From the NCBI GenBank assembly GCA_028698875.1, contig JAQVVR010000006.1, positions 1 to 46,923 of the forward strand: a stretch of 46,923 nucleotides of DNA, in the 5' to 3' direction. Below the pieces are notes generated by a model. The model was given only the letters and a program-made list of their open reading frames with translations, made no database searches and was not told where the DNA came from. Below, piece after piece: positions 33,068-41,047 of this stretch. Origin of the DNA: Candidatus Izemoplasmatales bacterium. GTDB taxonomy: Bacteria; Bacillota_I; Bacilli_A; Izemoplasmatales; Hujiaoplasmataceae. The position numbers were made by a program, and so were the translations under genes. The stretch's first letter is position 1. Every line of letters starts with the position of its first letter.

Positions 33068-33920
33068 GATTTCCCTCCATAAATGTCTGATAACATTTGA
33101 TACAATTTTCCAAAAGGCAGGCAATTGTCAATGGTCCTACTCCCCCAGGAACTGGCGTAATAAAAGCCGATTTCGGATAAACCGACTCATAATCGACGTC
33201 ACCGCAAATAACGCCATCAATCTTGGAAATCCCCACATCAATGACAACCGCTCCATCTTTAACGTGTGTTCCGTTAATCATTTTCGGTTGTCCCGTCGCC
33301 ACTACAAGAATATCAGCTTGATTAGTAATCGCTGGTAAATTAGTGGTTTTGGTATGACAAATCGTAATCGTTCCGTTTTCTTTTAATAACAAGGCTGCCA
33401 TTGGTTTGCCAACAATCGTGCTTCTTCCAATGATAACACAGTGTTTTCCAGCAATTGGAATTTCATATTTTTTAAGAAGTTTTATGATTCCCAACGGCGT
33501 GCAGGGAACAAGTCGTGGTCTGCCATTGGTCAAAGCGGCGACATTTTCGGGTGTAAATCCATCAACATCTTTATGCTTATCAATCAAAGCAATAATCTTA
33601 TCGGGATCAAGGTGTTTTGGAATTGGTAGTTGTAAAAGAATTCCATGAACCGCGGTGTCAGCGTTCAATTCTGCGATTATCGTTAATAACTCCGCCTCTG
33701 AAATTGTAACCGGTTTTTGGATAACGGTGCTTTTGATGCCCGCTTTTTGACAAGCGGCCTCTTTACCCTTAACATACGATTGACTGGCTGGGTCTTCACC
33801 GATTAAAATCACCGCTAAATGCGGAACGACATGATATTTTTCCACTAACTTGCCGACTGTCGTCTTGATTTGGGCCCTGATTTCAAGAGCTAATGCTTTC
33901 CCATCTAAAATCACTGCCAC
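33060..33920 (-). CDS. folD: Methylene-THF dehydrogenase/cyclohydrolase
   Basis: FolD interconverts methylene-, methenyl- and 10-formyl-tetrahydrofolate, supplying formyl groups for purine synthesis. The 286 residues contain the catalytic YVKGKEAACQKAG region, GILLQLPIP, the NADP-binding GRSTIVGKP and PVPGGVGPLT. The best start is GTG 33920, which comes one base after the TAA of the upstream gene (TAACGTG), with GGATGGTGA as the ribosome site; an ATG at 33932 overlaps that site. FolD beside purB fits a one-carbon/purine unit. Confidence 0.96.
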   Translation of the reverse strand: MAVILDGKALALEIRAQIKTTVGKLVEKYHVVPHLAVILIGEDPASQSYVKGKEAACQKAGIKSTVIQKPVTISEAELLTIIAELNADTAVHGILLQLPIPKHLDPDKIIALIDKHKDVDGFTPENVAALTNGRPRLVPCTPLGIIKLLKKYEIPIAGKHCVIIGRSTIVGKPMAALLLKENGTITICHTKTTNLPAITNQADILVVATGQPKMINGTHVKDGAVVIDVGISKIDGVICGDVDYESVYPKSAFITPVPGGVGPLTIACLLENCIKCYQTFMEGNHD

Positions 33921-33921
33921 G

Positions 33922-34440
33922 TTATTCACCATCCTCAAAAAGATATGTGTCCACAATTTCACCAAAATATAATGTATGATAATTATTGGTTGGATAATAG
34001 CGTTTTTTAATTATATCAGGAATTTGATCCTGATTTAATTGTTGCCTATATAATATCTTGCACTCATAGTGTAATTCACACTCGCCGACTACTGGGGTCT
34101 TTATCGTCCTGCCAGAAACGGGCGTAAGATGACAATAAGAAAATTTATTGTTAATTTCCCGCATTGATTTCGTTCCGCATATTTTTAAAGCATCCGTCAT
34201 GTCATGGTTTATCGGGACGCTGATTGTAAATTCGTTTGCTTGTTCAATTATTTCATATGTTGCCCGATTGTTTCGCACCAAAATCATCATCATTGGTTTT
34301 CCCCAAACAACATTGATTCCGCCCCATCCGATGACCATTGTATTGATTGTTTCGTTAAATGCCGTGGTTAGAAAGACGCCCTTTGCCATTTTATCTTGTA
34401 AAACTTTGGCATAATCATTACTGCCACACGTTTTTATCAT
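33922..34440 (-). CDS. Flavin reductase-like FMN-binding domain protein
   Basis: The 172 residues match the flavin-reductase-like fold: KGVFLTTAFNETINTMVIGWGGINVVWGKPMMMILV at the FMN-binding N-terminal half, EFTISVPI, and SREINNKFS-type sequences followed by a small C-terminal barrel segment with KTPVVGECELHYECKI. The usual partner and substrate cannot be read from sequence. The start at 34440 (8 bases after AAGGGTG) is preferred to ATG 34458 and to the longer in-frame form at 34551. It heads the run flavin reductase-folD-purB-PLP enzyme-surface protein. Confidence 0.85.
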   Translation of the reverse strand: MIKTCGSNDYAKVLQDKMAKGVFLTTAFNETINTMVIGWGGINVVWGKPMMMILVRNNRATYEIIEQANEFTISVPINHDMTDALKICGTKSMREINNKFSYCHLTPVSGRTIKTPVVGECELHYECKILYRQQLNQDQIPDIIKKRYYPTNNYHTLYFGEIVDTYLFEDGE

Positions 34441-34464
34441 TTTTGCCACACCCTTCATTTGATA

Positions 34465-34473
34465 ATTATAACA
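34465..34473 (-). promoter_or_regulatory. Extended -10 promoter of the flavin reductase-folD-purB run
   Basis: Minus-strand TGTTATAAT, 25 bases before the start codon, without a clear -35. It is one side of the 209-base divergent region to 34649. Confidence 0.6.
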
Positions 34474-34504
34474 CAATCCCATGACGGATAAAAGATAAAC
34501 CGAA

Positions 34505-34517
34505 TCGTTCTGAACGA
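34505..34517. promoter_or_regulatory. Palindrome in the divergent aro/purine promoter region
   Basis: TCGTTC-T-GAACGA is an exact palindrome around a single central base. It lies between the leftward promoter at 34465 and the rightward aro promoter at 34570, where an operator would be expected. The binding factor is unknown. Confidence 0.45.
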
Positions 34518-34569
34518 ACAAATAAATAATTGCCGCTTGGGTTATATTCAATGAATTTCGTGCTAAGCA

Positions 34570-34598
34570 TCGTCAAATGTGATAAAATAATGTATTAT
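34570..34598 (+). promoter_or_regulatory. Possible promoter of the shikimate operon
   Basis: Plus-strand -35 TCGTCA (34570-34575), a 17-base spacer and -10 TATTAT (34593-34598). The predicted leader is about 45 bases, too short for a T-box or leader-peptide attenuator. A TAAAAT at about 34583 is an alternative -10. Confidence 0.45.
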
Positions 34599-34649
34599 AA
34601 ATATATAAATATCTCGAAACGGTCATATTTAGAAACGGGTGATATGCAA

Positions 34650-35918
34650 ATGGATGTTTTAATTACTCCCGGCAAACTCGCCGGCACCGTCTTGATTCCT
34701 CCGTCGAAAAGCGAATCTATTCGCGCCATAATTGCCGCTTCTATTGCTAAAGGCAAAAGTATTATTTCCAATGTTATTTACAGCGATGATATTTTGGCCA
34801 CCATCGGAGCAATGGAAAAAATCGGCGTCAAATTTATTAAAAACGCCCAGCAGTTGATTGTTAGTGGTGTCGGTCGTGTATGCTTATCTGACGATAATTT
34901 TATTGATTGTAATGAATCAGGAGCGACGCTTCGTTTTTTAATCCCGCTGCTGTCATTAAGTCGACAAAAAGTGGTTTTTACCGGCAAGGCTTCTTTACTT
35001 CGTCGCCCGATGTCAGTATATGATAATATGTTTAAACAAATGGATATTTCCTTCCAGGTCAACGACCGTAATATCATTATGAACGGCTCTTTGATTCCTG
35101 GGTACTATGAATTGCCTGGTAATATCAGTTCTCAATTCATCTCTGGATTACTATTTGCATTGCCGTTATTAAAAGGTGATTCTGTCGTCAAACTAACAAC
35201 GGTTTTTGAATCGGAAGAATATGTCACCATGACTGTATCAATGTTAAAACAATTCGGGATTGTGATTGATGCTGTTGGTGATGATGAATTTCGTGTACAG
35301 GGAAATCAAACTTATACTCCCGCTAATTTTACTGTTTCTGGTGATTTTACTCAAATGGCGATTTTTGCGGTTGCGGGGATGATGCATGGGGATATTACTT
35401 GTTTAAATATCGGCTTAGATACAACGCAACCAGATCGACGAATTTTAGAATATTGTCAACAGATGGGAGGCACTTTCCAAACGCTTGATAATGGCTACTT
35501 CTTTTACAAATCTGATTTAAATGGCATCTCCGTCGATATCGGTCAATCCCCTGATTTGGCAACGGCCCTCGCGCTTTTAGGCGCAATATCAAAAGGAACA
35601 ACGATAATTGATAACGCCATCCGTTTGCGTTATAAAGAATCCAATCGCTTGCTTTCAATATATGAAACCTTAAAAACGTTTGGTGTCGATGTAGAAATGA
35701 CCGAAACTAGCTTGATAATCCACGGCCCTTCGGTTTTTTGCGGTGGAACGCTGGAATCATATAATGATCATCGGATTGTCATGATGGCAACAGTTGCTTC
35801 GTCATTTTGTCAAAAACCGGTTTTAATCAAAAACGCTGAAGCCATTACAAAATCCTATCCGGATTTCTTTGCCGACTATGCTAAAATTGGCGGTAATTTT
35901 ACATTAATCGAGGGATGA
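34650..35918 (+). CDS. aroA: 3-phosphoshikimate 1-carboxyvinyltransferase (EPSP synthase)
   Basis: AroA joins shikimate-3-phosphate and PEP to give EPSP. The 422 residues contain PPSKSESIRA (17-26, with the catalytic Lys and Arg), NESGATLRFL (88-97), ESEEYVTMT, RYKESNRL, NDHRIVMMA and ITKSYPDFF, all matching catalytic motifs of the family. The residue matching E. coli Pro101 is Phe96, while the glycine matching Gly96 (Gly91) is kept. ATG 34650 is chosen since GGGTGAT lies 6 bases before it; ATG 34644 abuts that site. First gene of the shikimate operon. Confidence 0.97.
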   Translation: MDVLITPGKLAGTVLIPPSKSESIRAIIAASIAKGKSIISNVIYSDDILATIGAMEKIGVKFIKNAQQLIVSGVGRVCLSDDNFIDCNESGATLRFLIPLLSLSRQKVVFTGKASLLRRPMSVYDNMFKQMDISFQVNDRNIIMNGSLIPGYYELPGNISSQFISGLLFALPLLKGDSVVKLTTVFESEEYVTMTVSMLKQFGIVIDAVGDDEFRVQGNQTYTPANFTVSGDFTQMAIFAVAGMMHGDITCLNIGLDTTQPDRRILEYCQQMGGTFQTLDNGYFFYKSDLNGISVDIGQSPDLATALALLGAISKGTTIIDNAIRLRYKESNRLLSIYETLKTFGVDVEMTETSLIIHGPSVFCGGTLESYNDHRIVMMATVASSFCQKPVLIKNAEAITKSYPDFFADYAKIGGNFTLIEG

Positions 35919-35922
35919 TTCA

Positions 35923-36891
35923 ATGCCTAGCCTTGTAATTAATTCTTCCAAAAAACAATATGAAATATTGATTGAAAACGGCCTGTTGGACCATTTGGAA
36001 TCCCATCTGGATCCTGCCGTTTTTTACATCATGATTGCTGATGATCAGATTCCTGATATCTATCTAAATCAAATTGCGGTAGCAACACCCAATCATATAA
36101 TTATTCGCTTTCCCGCTGGGGAACCGAATAAATCCGTATCTACTTTTAATCATATTATCAATCAACTTATTGTTCATAACGTCCAAAAAGATGCTTGTAT
36201 TTTAGCTGTTGGCGGTGGCGTCACCGGTGATTTATCCGGTTTTGTTGCTTCTGTATATATGCGGGGAATTCCATACATTCATATTCCCACAACTCTCTTA
36301 GCACAAATTGACTCATCGGTCGGCGGGAAAGTCGCCATCAATTATGAACAAGCAAAAAATATAATTGGGGCTATTTATCCTCCCCAAAAAGTCTTCATCG
36401 ACCCCATTACTTTAAAAACCCTTTCTCCTCGCCATTTGATGAATGGGATGGGAGAAATGATAAAATACGGAATGATCGCCGATGAATCTCTCTTCAATCG
36501 GATTCTAACCGAAGATGTGTTCACAAATCTGGAGTCATTTATCGCTTCTGCTTTGCTAATCAAAAAACATTTTGTCGAGACGGATGAATTTGATTGTGGT
36601 ATTCGTCAACAGCTTAACTTTGGTCACACCATCGGCCATGCTCTCGAAGCATATTTTGGTTATCAAAAGTATTTACACGGTGAAGCCGTTGCTATAGGCA
36701 TGGTTGCTGCTGTCACCGATCCGCAAATAAAAGAAACGCTAGTTAAATGTTTACAAAAATATCATTTGCCGACCGAAAATCCCGTTGCGATAAACAAATT
36801 AAAGCCCTTTCTTCAGCACGATAAAAAGCAGATGAGAATTGTTACTGTTGCTAAAATCGGGTATGCAGAAATTATACCATCACCATTTTGA
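35923..36891 (+). CDS. aroB: 3-dehydroquinate synthase
   Basis: AroB converts DAHP to 3-dehydroquinate using NAD and a divalent metal. The 322 residues contain AVGGGVTGDLSGFVAS (95-110), PTTLLAQIDSSVGGKVAIN (122-140), and the metal ligands Glu178 (GEMIKYG), His235 (FGHTIGHALE) and His252 (LHGEAVAIGM). It is about 30 residues shorter than common AroB proteins, with the loss in the N-terminal and C-terminal parts rather than the active site. GAGG precedes the ATG, 4 bases after aroA ends. Confidence 0.97.
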   Translation: MPSLVINSSKKQYEILIENGLLDHLESHLDPAVFYIMIADDQIPDIYLNQIAVATPNHIIIRFPAGEPNKSVSTFNHIINQLIVHNVQKDACILAVGGGVTGDLSGFVASVYMRGIPYIHIPTTLLAQIDSSVGGKVAINYEQAKNIIGAIYPPQKVFIDPITLKTLSPRHLMNGMGEMIKYGMIADESLFNRILTEDVFTNLESFIASALLIKKHFVETDEFDCGIRQQLNFGHTIGHALEAYFGYQKYLHGEAVAIGMVAAVTDPQIKETLVKCLQKYHLPTENPVAINKLKPFLQHDKKQMRIVTVAKIGYAEIIPSPF

Positions 36892-36909
36892 ATAAAGTGA
36901 GGATCCACC

Positions 36910-38007
36910 ATGAATACAATTGGTCAAAACGTTAAAATAACTATTACCGGAGAGTCGCACAGCGATTTTATGTCCTTGGTCATTGAAGGCCTTCCTATTG
37001 GTCTTCGCCTTGATGAAACTTTGATTCAAACTCAACTAGCAAAACGCCGACCACATGACGAGTTGACAACGGCGCGCGTGGAAAACGATCATTATCAGAT
37101 TACCACTGGATTATTTGCTGGCTCGACAACCGGCGGGCCTGTAACAATTGTTGTTCCTAATGAAAATGTTCGCAAAGAGGATTATCAAAATCTTGCCAGC
37201 ATTCCTCGCCCGGGACATGCTGATTATCCCGCCATGATTAAATATCCTGACTTTATGAAAAAAACCGGTGGCGGAATGTTTTCAGGAAGAATGACTGTTC
37301 TATATGTGATAATTGGCTCAATTGCCAAACAAATATTAAATGGAAAAGGTATTTTTGTTGGTTCCCATATTGCTCAGATTCACAACATCAAAGATCGCTT
37401 GTTCAAACCGGAAATTATTAAAAGGGCTTTAATTGACAGATTGGAAGCGGCCGACTTTCCCCTCCTTGATGATAGTAAAGAACCATTAATGCGTGCTGAA
37501 GTCTTGCAGGCAAAAGCGGCCGATGACTCGGTCGGTGGAATCGTTGAAACTGCCATCATTGGCTTGCCTGTTGGTGTTGGCGAACCATTGTTTGATTCTG
37601 TAGAAAGCGTTCTTTCCCATTTGTTATTTTCGATTCCTGCGGTAAAAGGTGTTGAATTCGGTGATGGATTTTCGTTTGTAAAAACTCCCGGTTCCGTTGT
37701 TTCTGATGGCTATTTTTATAACGCCAAAGGGAAAATCGTTACTTTTACCAATCATAATGGCGGATTATTAGGCGGTTTATCTACGGGTATGCCCGTCGTT
37801 TTACGAACCGTCATCAAACCCACTTCATCAATTGGGATTTTACAAAAATCTGTAAATCTGAAAACAAAAGCTCCGGTAAGTATTACTGTTTCTGGGAGAC
37901 ATGATCCTTGCATTACGATTCGTGGTGTCCACATTGTAAACGCAACCGTATATTTTGGGATTCTTGATTTGGTGCTGGGTTTGGAAGCATCAAAAGCGAG
38001 GAAATAA
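36910..38007 (+). CDS. aroC: Chorismate synthase
   Basis: AroC makes chorismate from EPSP using reduced FMN as cofactor, the last step of the pathway. The 365 residues start NTIGQNVKITITGESHS (GES-H motif), continue with LAKRRPHDELTTARVE, SIPRPGHADYPAMIKYPDF, GGGMFSGRMT and the C-terminal RHDPCITIRG. The GGGMFSGRMT stretch differs from the GGGRSSARET of many AroC proteins and resembles what I recall for clostridial forms. The ribosome site is GAGG, in an 18-base gap after aroB. Confidence 0.96.
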   Translation: MNTIGQNVKITITGESHSDFMSLVIEGLPIGLRLDETLIQTQLAKRRPHDELTTARVENDHYQITTGLFAGSTTGGPVTIVVPNENVRKEDYQNLASIPRPGHADYPAMIKYPDFMKKTGGGMFSGRMTVLYVIIGSIAKQILNGKGIFVGSHIAQIHNIKDRLFKPEIIKRALIDRLEAADFPLLDDSKEPLMRAEVLQAKAADDSVGGIVETAIIGLPVGVGEPLFDSVESVLSHLLFSIPAVKGVEFGDGFSFVKTPGSVVSDGYFYNAKGKIVTFTNHNGGLLGGLSTGMPVVLRTVIKPTSSIGILQKSVNLKTKAPVSITVSGRHDPCITIRGVHIVNATVYFGILDLVLGLEASKARK

Positions 38008-38008
38008 T

Positions 38009-39259
38009 ATGGATGGTTTATTAGGAAAAAAACTTTCTCACAGCTATTCGCCAATTATCCATAAAGCTTTTGGTAATCCGGAATACAGGCTGTTTGAAAC
38101 CTCAAATTTAGCTGCCTTTTTTGCGTCTGCGACTTTTTCTGCTATTAATGTGACGCTTCCATATAAAGAAAAAGTGATTCCATATCTTACTCAAATTGAT
38201 GATATCGCCAAACGAACACGAGCTGTCAATTTGATAATCCGAACTTCCACGGCATTAATCGGCATGAATACCGATTACTATGGGCTTAATGCTTTATTAC
38301 AACATTACCATATATCTCTATTAAACAAAAAGGTCCTTATAATTGGAAACGGCGGCGCCGCAAGAACTGCTTCTGCTTTGGCTGTGGATGAAGGCTGTCA
38401 ATCTGTTACCAAAATTGTCCGACGGCGCCGGGAAATTGGTGATATAAAATTTTCTGAAATTGACAAGGTCACCGATTGTGATATAATCATCAATGCAACT
38501 CCTGTGGGGATGTTTCCCAACAACGAATCACAACTTCCGCTTTTATTAAAAAAATTCACTCGTCTTGAAGCTGTTATTGATGTTGTTTATAATCCGTTAA
38601 CGACAACGTTAATGACAAGCGCCAAAGACCAAAACATTCCCGCATATAATGGCTTGTATATGTTAATATCTCAAGCTCGTAAAAGTCAGGAACTAGCTTC
38701 GGGAAAACAGCTTTCCGATGATTTTATTAACCGCGTCTATCTTGATCTTCAGAAAAAAGCCTGTAATCTTGTTTTGGTTGGCTTGCCATTAGCGGGAAAA
38801 ACATTTTTAGCTCGGGAGTTGGCAAAAAGATATCATAAAACATTCGTTGATACCGATGCCTTAATTGAAACTGCTTCTGAAATGCCAATAACACAAATTT
38901 TTCAAACAAATGGCGAACCCTATTTTCGCGCTTTGGAAACAAAAACAATTGAAAGTATCTATCGTTTGGGAAATCAGGTTATCGCCACTGGCGGTGGCAT
39001 GATTGAAAACCAAGAAATAATGCATAAATTAAAGCAAAACGGCATTGTCATTTTCCTAGATAAGAATCCTCAGGAGATCAAAAAACTTAAAATCGTTAAT
39101 CGTCCTTTGATTCATACGCCGGATGACATCATCAAATTGGCGGTTAAACGGCGACCTTTATATGAAAAATATGCCGATATAATCATCAATCCTGATTGTT
39201 CTTTAGATGACGTTATCGCAGAAATCGAGGCCAAACTAAATGAATATTTTAATAATTAA
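38009..39259 (+). CDS. Bifunctional shikimate dehydrogenase-shikimate kinase (AroE-AroK fusion)
   Basis: One 416-residue protein carries two consecutive steps of the pathway. Residues 1-250 are AroE: SHSYSPIIHKAF (10-21), NVTLPYK with the catalytic Lys53, GMNTDYYG (Asp89), the NADP loop GNGGAARTA, INATPVGM, and GLYMLISQA. Residues 251-416 are AroK: P-loop GLPLAGKT (258-265), DTDALIE, FRALE, ATGGGM (326-331), NRPL, and RRPLYEKYAD. AroE reduces dehydroshikimate to shikimate with NADPH and AroK phosphorylates it with ATP, so the intermediate may pass within one polypeptide. The linker is very short. ATG 38009 follows GAGG and is one base after the aroC stop. Confidence 0.96.
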   Translation: MDGLLGKKLSHSYSPIIHKAFGNPEYRLFETSNLAAFFASATFSAINVTLPYKEKVIPYLTQIDDIAKRTRAVNLIIRTSTALIGMNTDYYGLNALLQHYHISLLNKKVLIIGNGGAARTASALAVDEGCQSVTKIVRRRREIGDIKFSEIDKVTDCDIIINATPVGMFPNNESQLPLLLKKFTRLEAVIDVVYNPLTTTLMTSAKDQNIPAYNGLYMLISQARKSQELASGKQLSDDFINRVYLDLQKKACNLVLVGLPLAGKTFLARELAKRYHKTFVDTDALIETASEMPITQIFQTNGEPYFRALETKTIESIYRLGNQVIATGGGMIENQEIMHKLKQNGIVIFLDKNPQEIKKLKIVNRPLIHTPDDIIKLAVKRRPLYEKYADIIINPDCSLDDVIAEIEAKLNEYFNN

Positions 39260-39677
39260 TGGACCAAATTTAAACTTGCTTGGGCTTCGTGAGCCGCATA
39301 TTTACGGCTCTTCTTCGTATAATGAGCTCTGTACACAACTTTTTGCATATGCAAAAACCCTTGATATCATAATTGATATTCGCCAAAGTAATCACGAGGG
39401 AATAATAATCGATTGGATTCAAGCTGATTGGTCGAAATTTGATGGTTTAATTCTTAATCCTGGGGCTCTCACTCATTATTCCTATGCTATTTTGGATTGT
39501 CTAAAAGCGGTTCCGCTTCCCACCATTGAAGTTCACTTGTCCGACACCGACGCTCGGGAACCGTTTCGGAAAATATCGGTTGTAAAAGACGCTTGTATCA
39601 AACAAATAAAAGGCAAAGGCTTCGCCGGCTATATCGAAGCTCTTGATTATTTTGCGAAAGGAAATGACATAAAATGA
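39240..39677 (+). CDS. aroQ: Type II 3-dehydroquinate dehydratase
   Basis: AroQ dehydrates 3-dehydroquinate to dehydroshikimate. The 145 residues match the dodecameric type II enzyme: INGPNLNLLGLREPHIYG (with the Arg and catalytic Tyr), QSNHEGIIIDWI, LNPGALTHYSYAI, and VHLSDTDAREPFRK (catalytic His and Arg). The start codon is inside the end of the aroE-aroK gene (20-base overlap, GAGG 10 bases before), and the stop overlaps aroF by 4 bases, so the three are coupled. Confidence 0.96.
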   Translation: MNILIINGPNLNLLGLREPHIYGSSSYNELCTQLFAYAKTLDIIIDIRQSNHEGIIIDWIQADWSKFDGLILNPGALTHYSYAILDCLKAVPLPTIEVHLSDTDAREPFRKISVVKDACIKQIKGKGFAGYIEALDYFAKGNDIK

Positions 39678-40690
39678 TAATTAAATTTCGCGAAGATGCA
39701 AATCGCCAAGATATTGATTTTTTACGAGAACATTTACTGACGCTTGGTTTTGAGGTTCATGAAACCATCGGGGACACTTATACCATTTTTAGTATTATTG
39801 GGGACACAACTCGGTTTGATGCCAACAGTCTGTATGCCTTTAAATTCGTTGAAACGGTTGTCCGAATTCAGGAACCATATAAAAAAGTTAGTCGCAAATA
39901 TAAGCCAACCGATACCATTGTCGATGTTGCTGGTGTGAAGATTGGGGGAAACAATGTTGTAATCATTGGCGGCCCTTGTGCCGTTGAAACCCGTGAACAA
40001 ATGGATCTGATTGCCAGTCTTATCAAAACCGCCGGGGCGAGGATTCTTCGCGCTGGGGCGTATAAACCGAGAACTTCTCCATACTCGTTCCAAGGGTTAG
40101 AGCAAAAGGGTTTGCTTCTTCTTTCTGAGGTTAGAAAAAAATATCACCTTCCCGTTGTAAGTGAAATTTTATCTGCCGCCGACATTCCTTTATTTCTTGA
40201 TTCCGTAGATATGATTCAAGTAGGAGCGAGGAACATGCAAAATTATGCTTTATTAAAAGAACTCGGGAAGATTAAGTTGCCAATTCTTTTAAAACGTGGT
40301 TTATCCAATACCATTGAAGAGTGGTTAATGTCGGCAGAATATATTGTCTCCGGAGGAAACGAAAATGTTGTTTTGTGTGAACGCGGCATTAGAACCTTTG
40401 AATCTTCTACCCGATCGACATTAGATATAAGCGCGATTCCGGTAATCAAAAAAATCTCTCATCTCCCAATTATTGTGGACCCTTCGCATGCATCCGGATC
40501 ATGGGAATATGTTGCCTCGCTTTCTCAAGCCGCCATCGCTGCCGGGGCAGACGGGTTGCTAATTGAAGTCCATCCCGAACCAGAAAAAGCTCTTAGTGAT
40601 GGTCAACAATCTTTAAAACCAGATCGTTTCGCCGACCTTGTTATTCGTTGTCGAAGCATAGCTGAAGCTATTGATCGAACATTAATTTAA
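39674..40690 (+). CDS. DAHP synthase (type I-beta with ferredoxin-like regulatory domain)
   Basis: This enzyme condenses PEP and erythrose-4-phosphate to DAHP, the entry step. The 338 residues have an N-terminal ferredoxin-like domain (about 1-70), then the TIM barrel with GGPCAVE (Cys102), GAYKPRTSPYSFQG, LLKRG, IVDPSHASG and EVHPEP. In the Thermotoga enzyme this N-terminal domain gives feedback inhibition by aromatic amino acids; similar control is likely here but is inferred. Gene names aroF, aroG and aroA are used interchangeably, so no symbol is given. The ATGA overlap with aroQ marks it as the last operon gene before a terminator. Confidence 0.96.
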   Translation: MIIKFREDANRQDIDFLREHLLTLGFEVHETIGDTYTIFSIIGDTTRFDANSLYAFKFVETVVRIQEPYKKVSRKYKPTDTIVDVAGVKIGGNNVVIIGGPCAVETREQMDLIASLIKTAGARILRAGAYKPRTSPYSFQGLEQKGLLLLSEVRKKYHLPVVSEILSAADIPLFLDSVDMIQVGARNMQNYALLKELGKIKLPILLKRGLSNTIEEWLMSAEYIVSGGNENVVLCERGIRTFESSTRSTLDISAIPVIKKISHLPIIVDPSHASGSWEYVASLSQAAIAAGADGLLIEVHPEPEKALSDGQQSLKPDRFADLVIRCRSIAEAIDRTLI

Positions 40691-40718
40691 AAAACCGCTA
40701 TCACGCTGCGGTTTTTTT
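40689..40718 (+). terminator. Terminator of the shikimate operon
   Basis: Plus-strand stem AAAACCGC/GCGGTTTT with a 9-base loop followed by TTT, starting at the end of the DAHP synthase gene. Confidence 0.9.
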
Positions 40719-40747
40719 CTTAAACCTATTTATTAATTATCATATTA

Positions 40748-40756
40748 TGCTATACT
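40748..40756 (+). promoter_or_regulatory. Extended -10 promoter of the small membrane protein gene
   Basis: Plus-strand TGCTATACT, 22 bases before the start codon; no clear -35. Confidence 0.6.
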
Positions 40757-40778
40757 AAAAAAAAGGAGTGTGATGTGT

Positions 40779-40994
40779 ATGAAATCAATAGTAAAATTTT
40801 TTGATGACCTGCCTTTGATTTTAAAGATTGTCGCTGCTCTACCTGGTATCGATGGTATTTGTTATGGTATCTATCGAATTGCTAAAGGCCACCTTGTTGT
40901 TGGTATCATTTGGATTTTCATTGGGGCCACAATTGGCTGGATTATCGACATTGTTACTATCATTTTAAATGGAAAGGTTACTTTCTTAGTATAA
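40779..40994 (+). CDS. Small two-helix membrane protein
   Basis: I do not recognise a named family. The 71 residues hold two hydrophobic stretches (about 12-32 and 39-63) separated by a polar turn CYGIYRIAKGHL. A strong AAGGAG lies 10 bases before ATG 40779 and 4 bases before ATG 40773, so either may be used. It has its own extended -10 promoter and ends at the bidirectional hairpin, making it a convincing monocistronic gene despite its size. Confidence 0.8.
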   Translation: MKSIVKFFDDLPLILKIVAALPGIDGICYGIYRIAKGHLVVGIIWIFIGATIGWIIDIVTIILNGKVTFLV

Positions 40995-41010
40995 TCAAAG
41001 TATAGAGGTC

Positions 41011-41042
41011 AAAAAAAGGAATCGATTTCCGATTCCTTTTTT
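41011..41042. terminator. Bidirectional terminator
   Basis: Stem AAAAAAGGAATCG/CGATTCCTTTTTT (41012-41024 with 41030-41042) and loop ATTTC. It closes both the small membrane gene (plus) and the aminotransferase (minus). Confidence 0.9.
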
Positions 41043-41047
41043 GTTTT

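Noticed and set aside
34505-34517. LexA box
   Set aside because: The half-sites are in the order GTTC-T-GAAC rather than GAAC-N4-GTTC, so it does not fit the Gram-positive LexA operator.
34599-34649. T-box or leader-peptide attenuator before aroA
   Set aside because: The predicted leader is only about 45 bases, with no specifier stem, T-box sequence or terminator.
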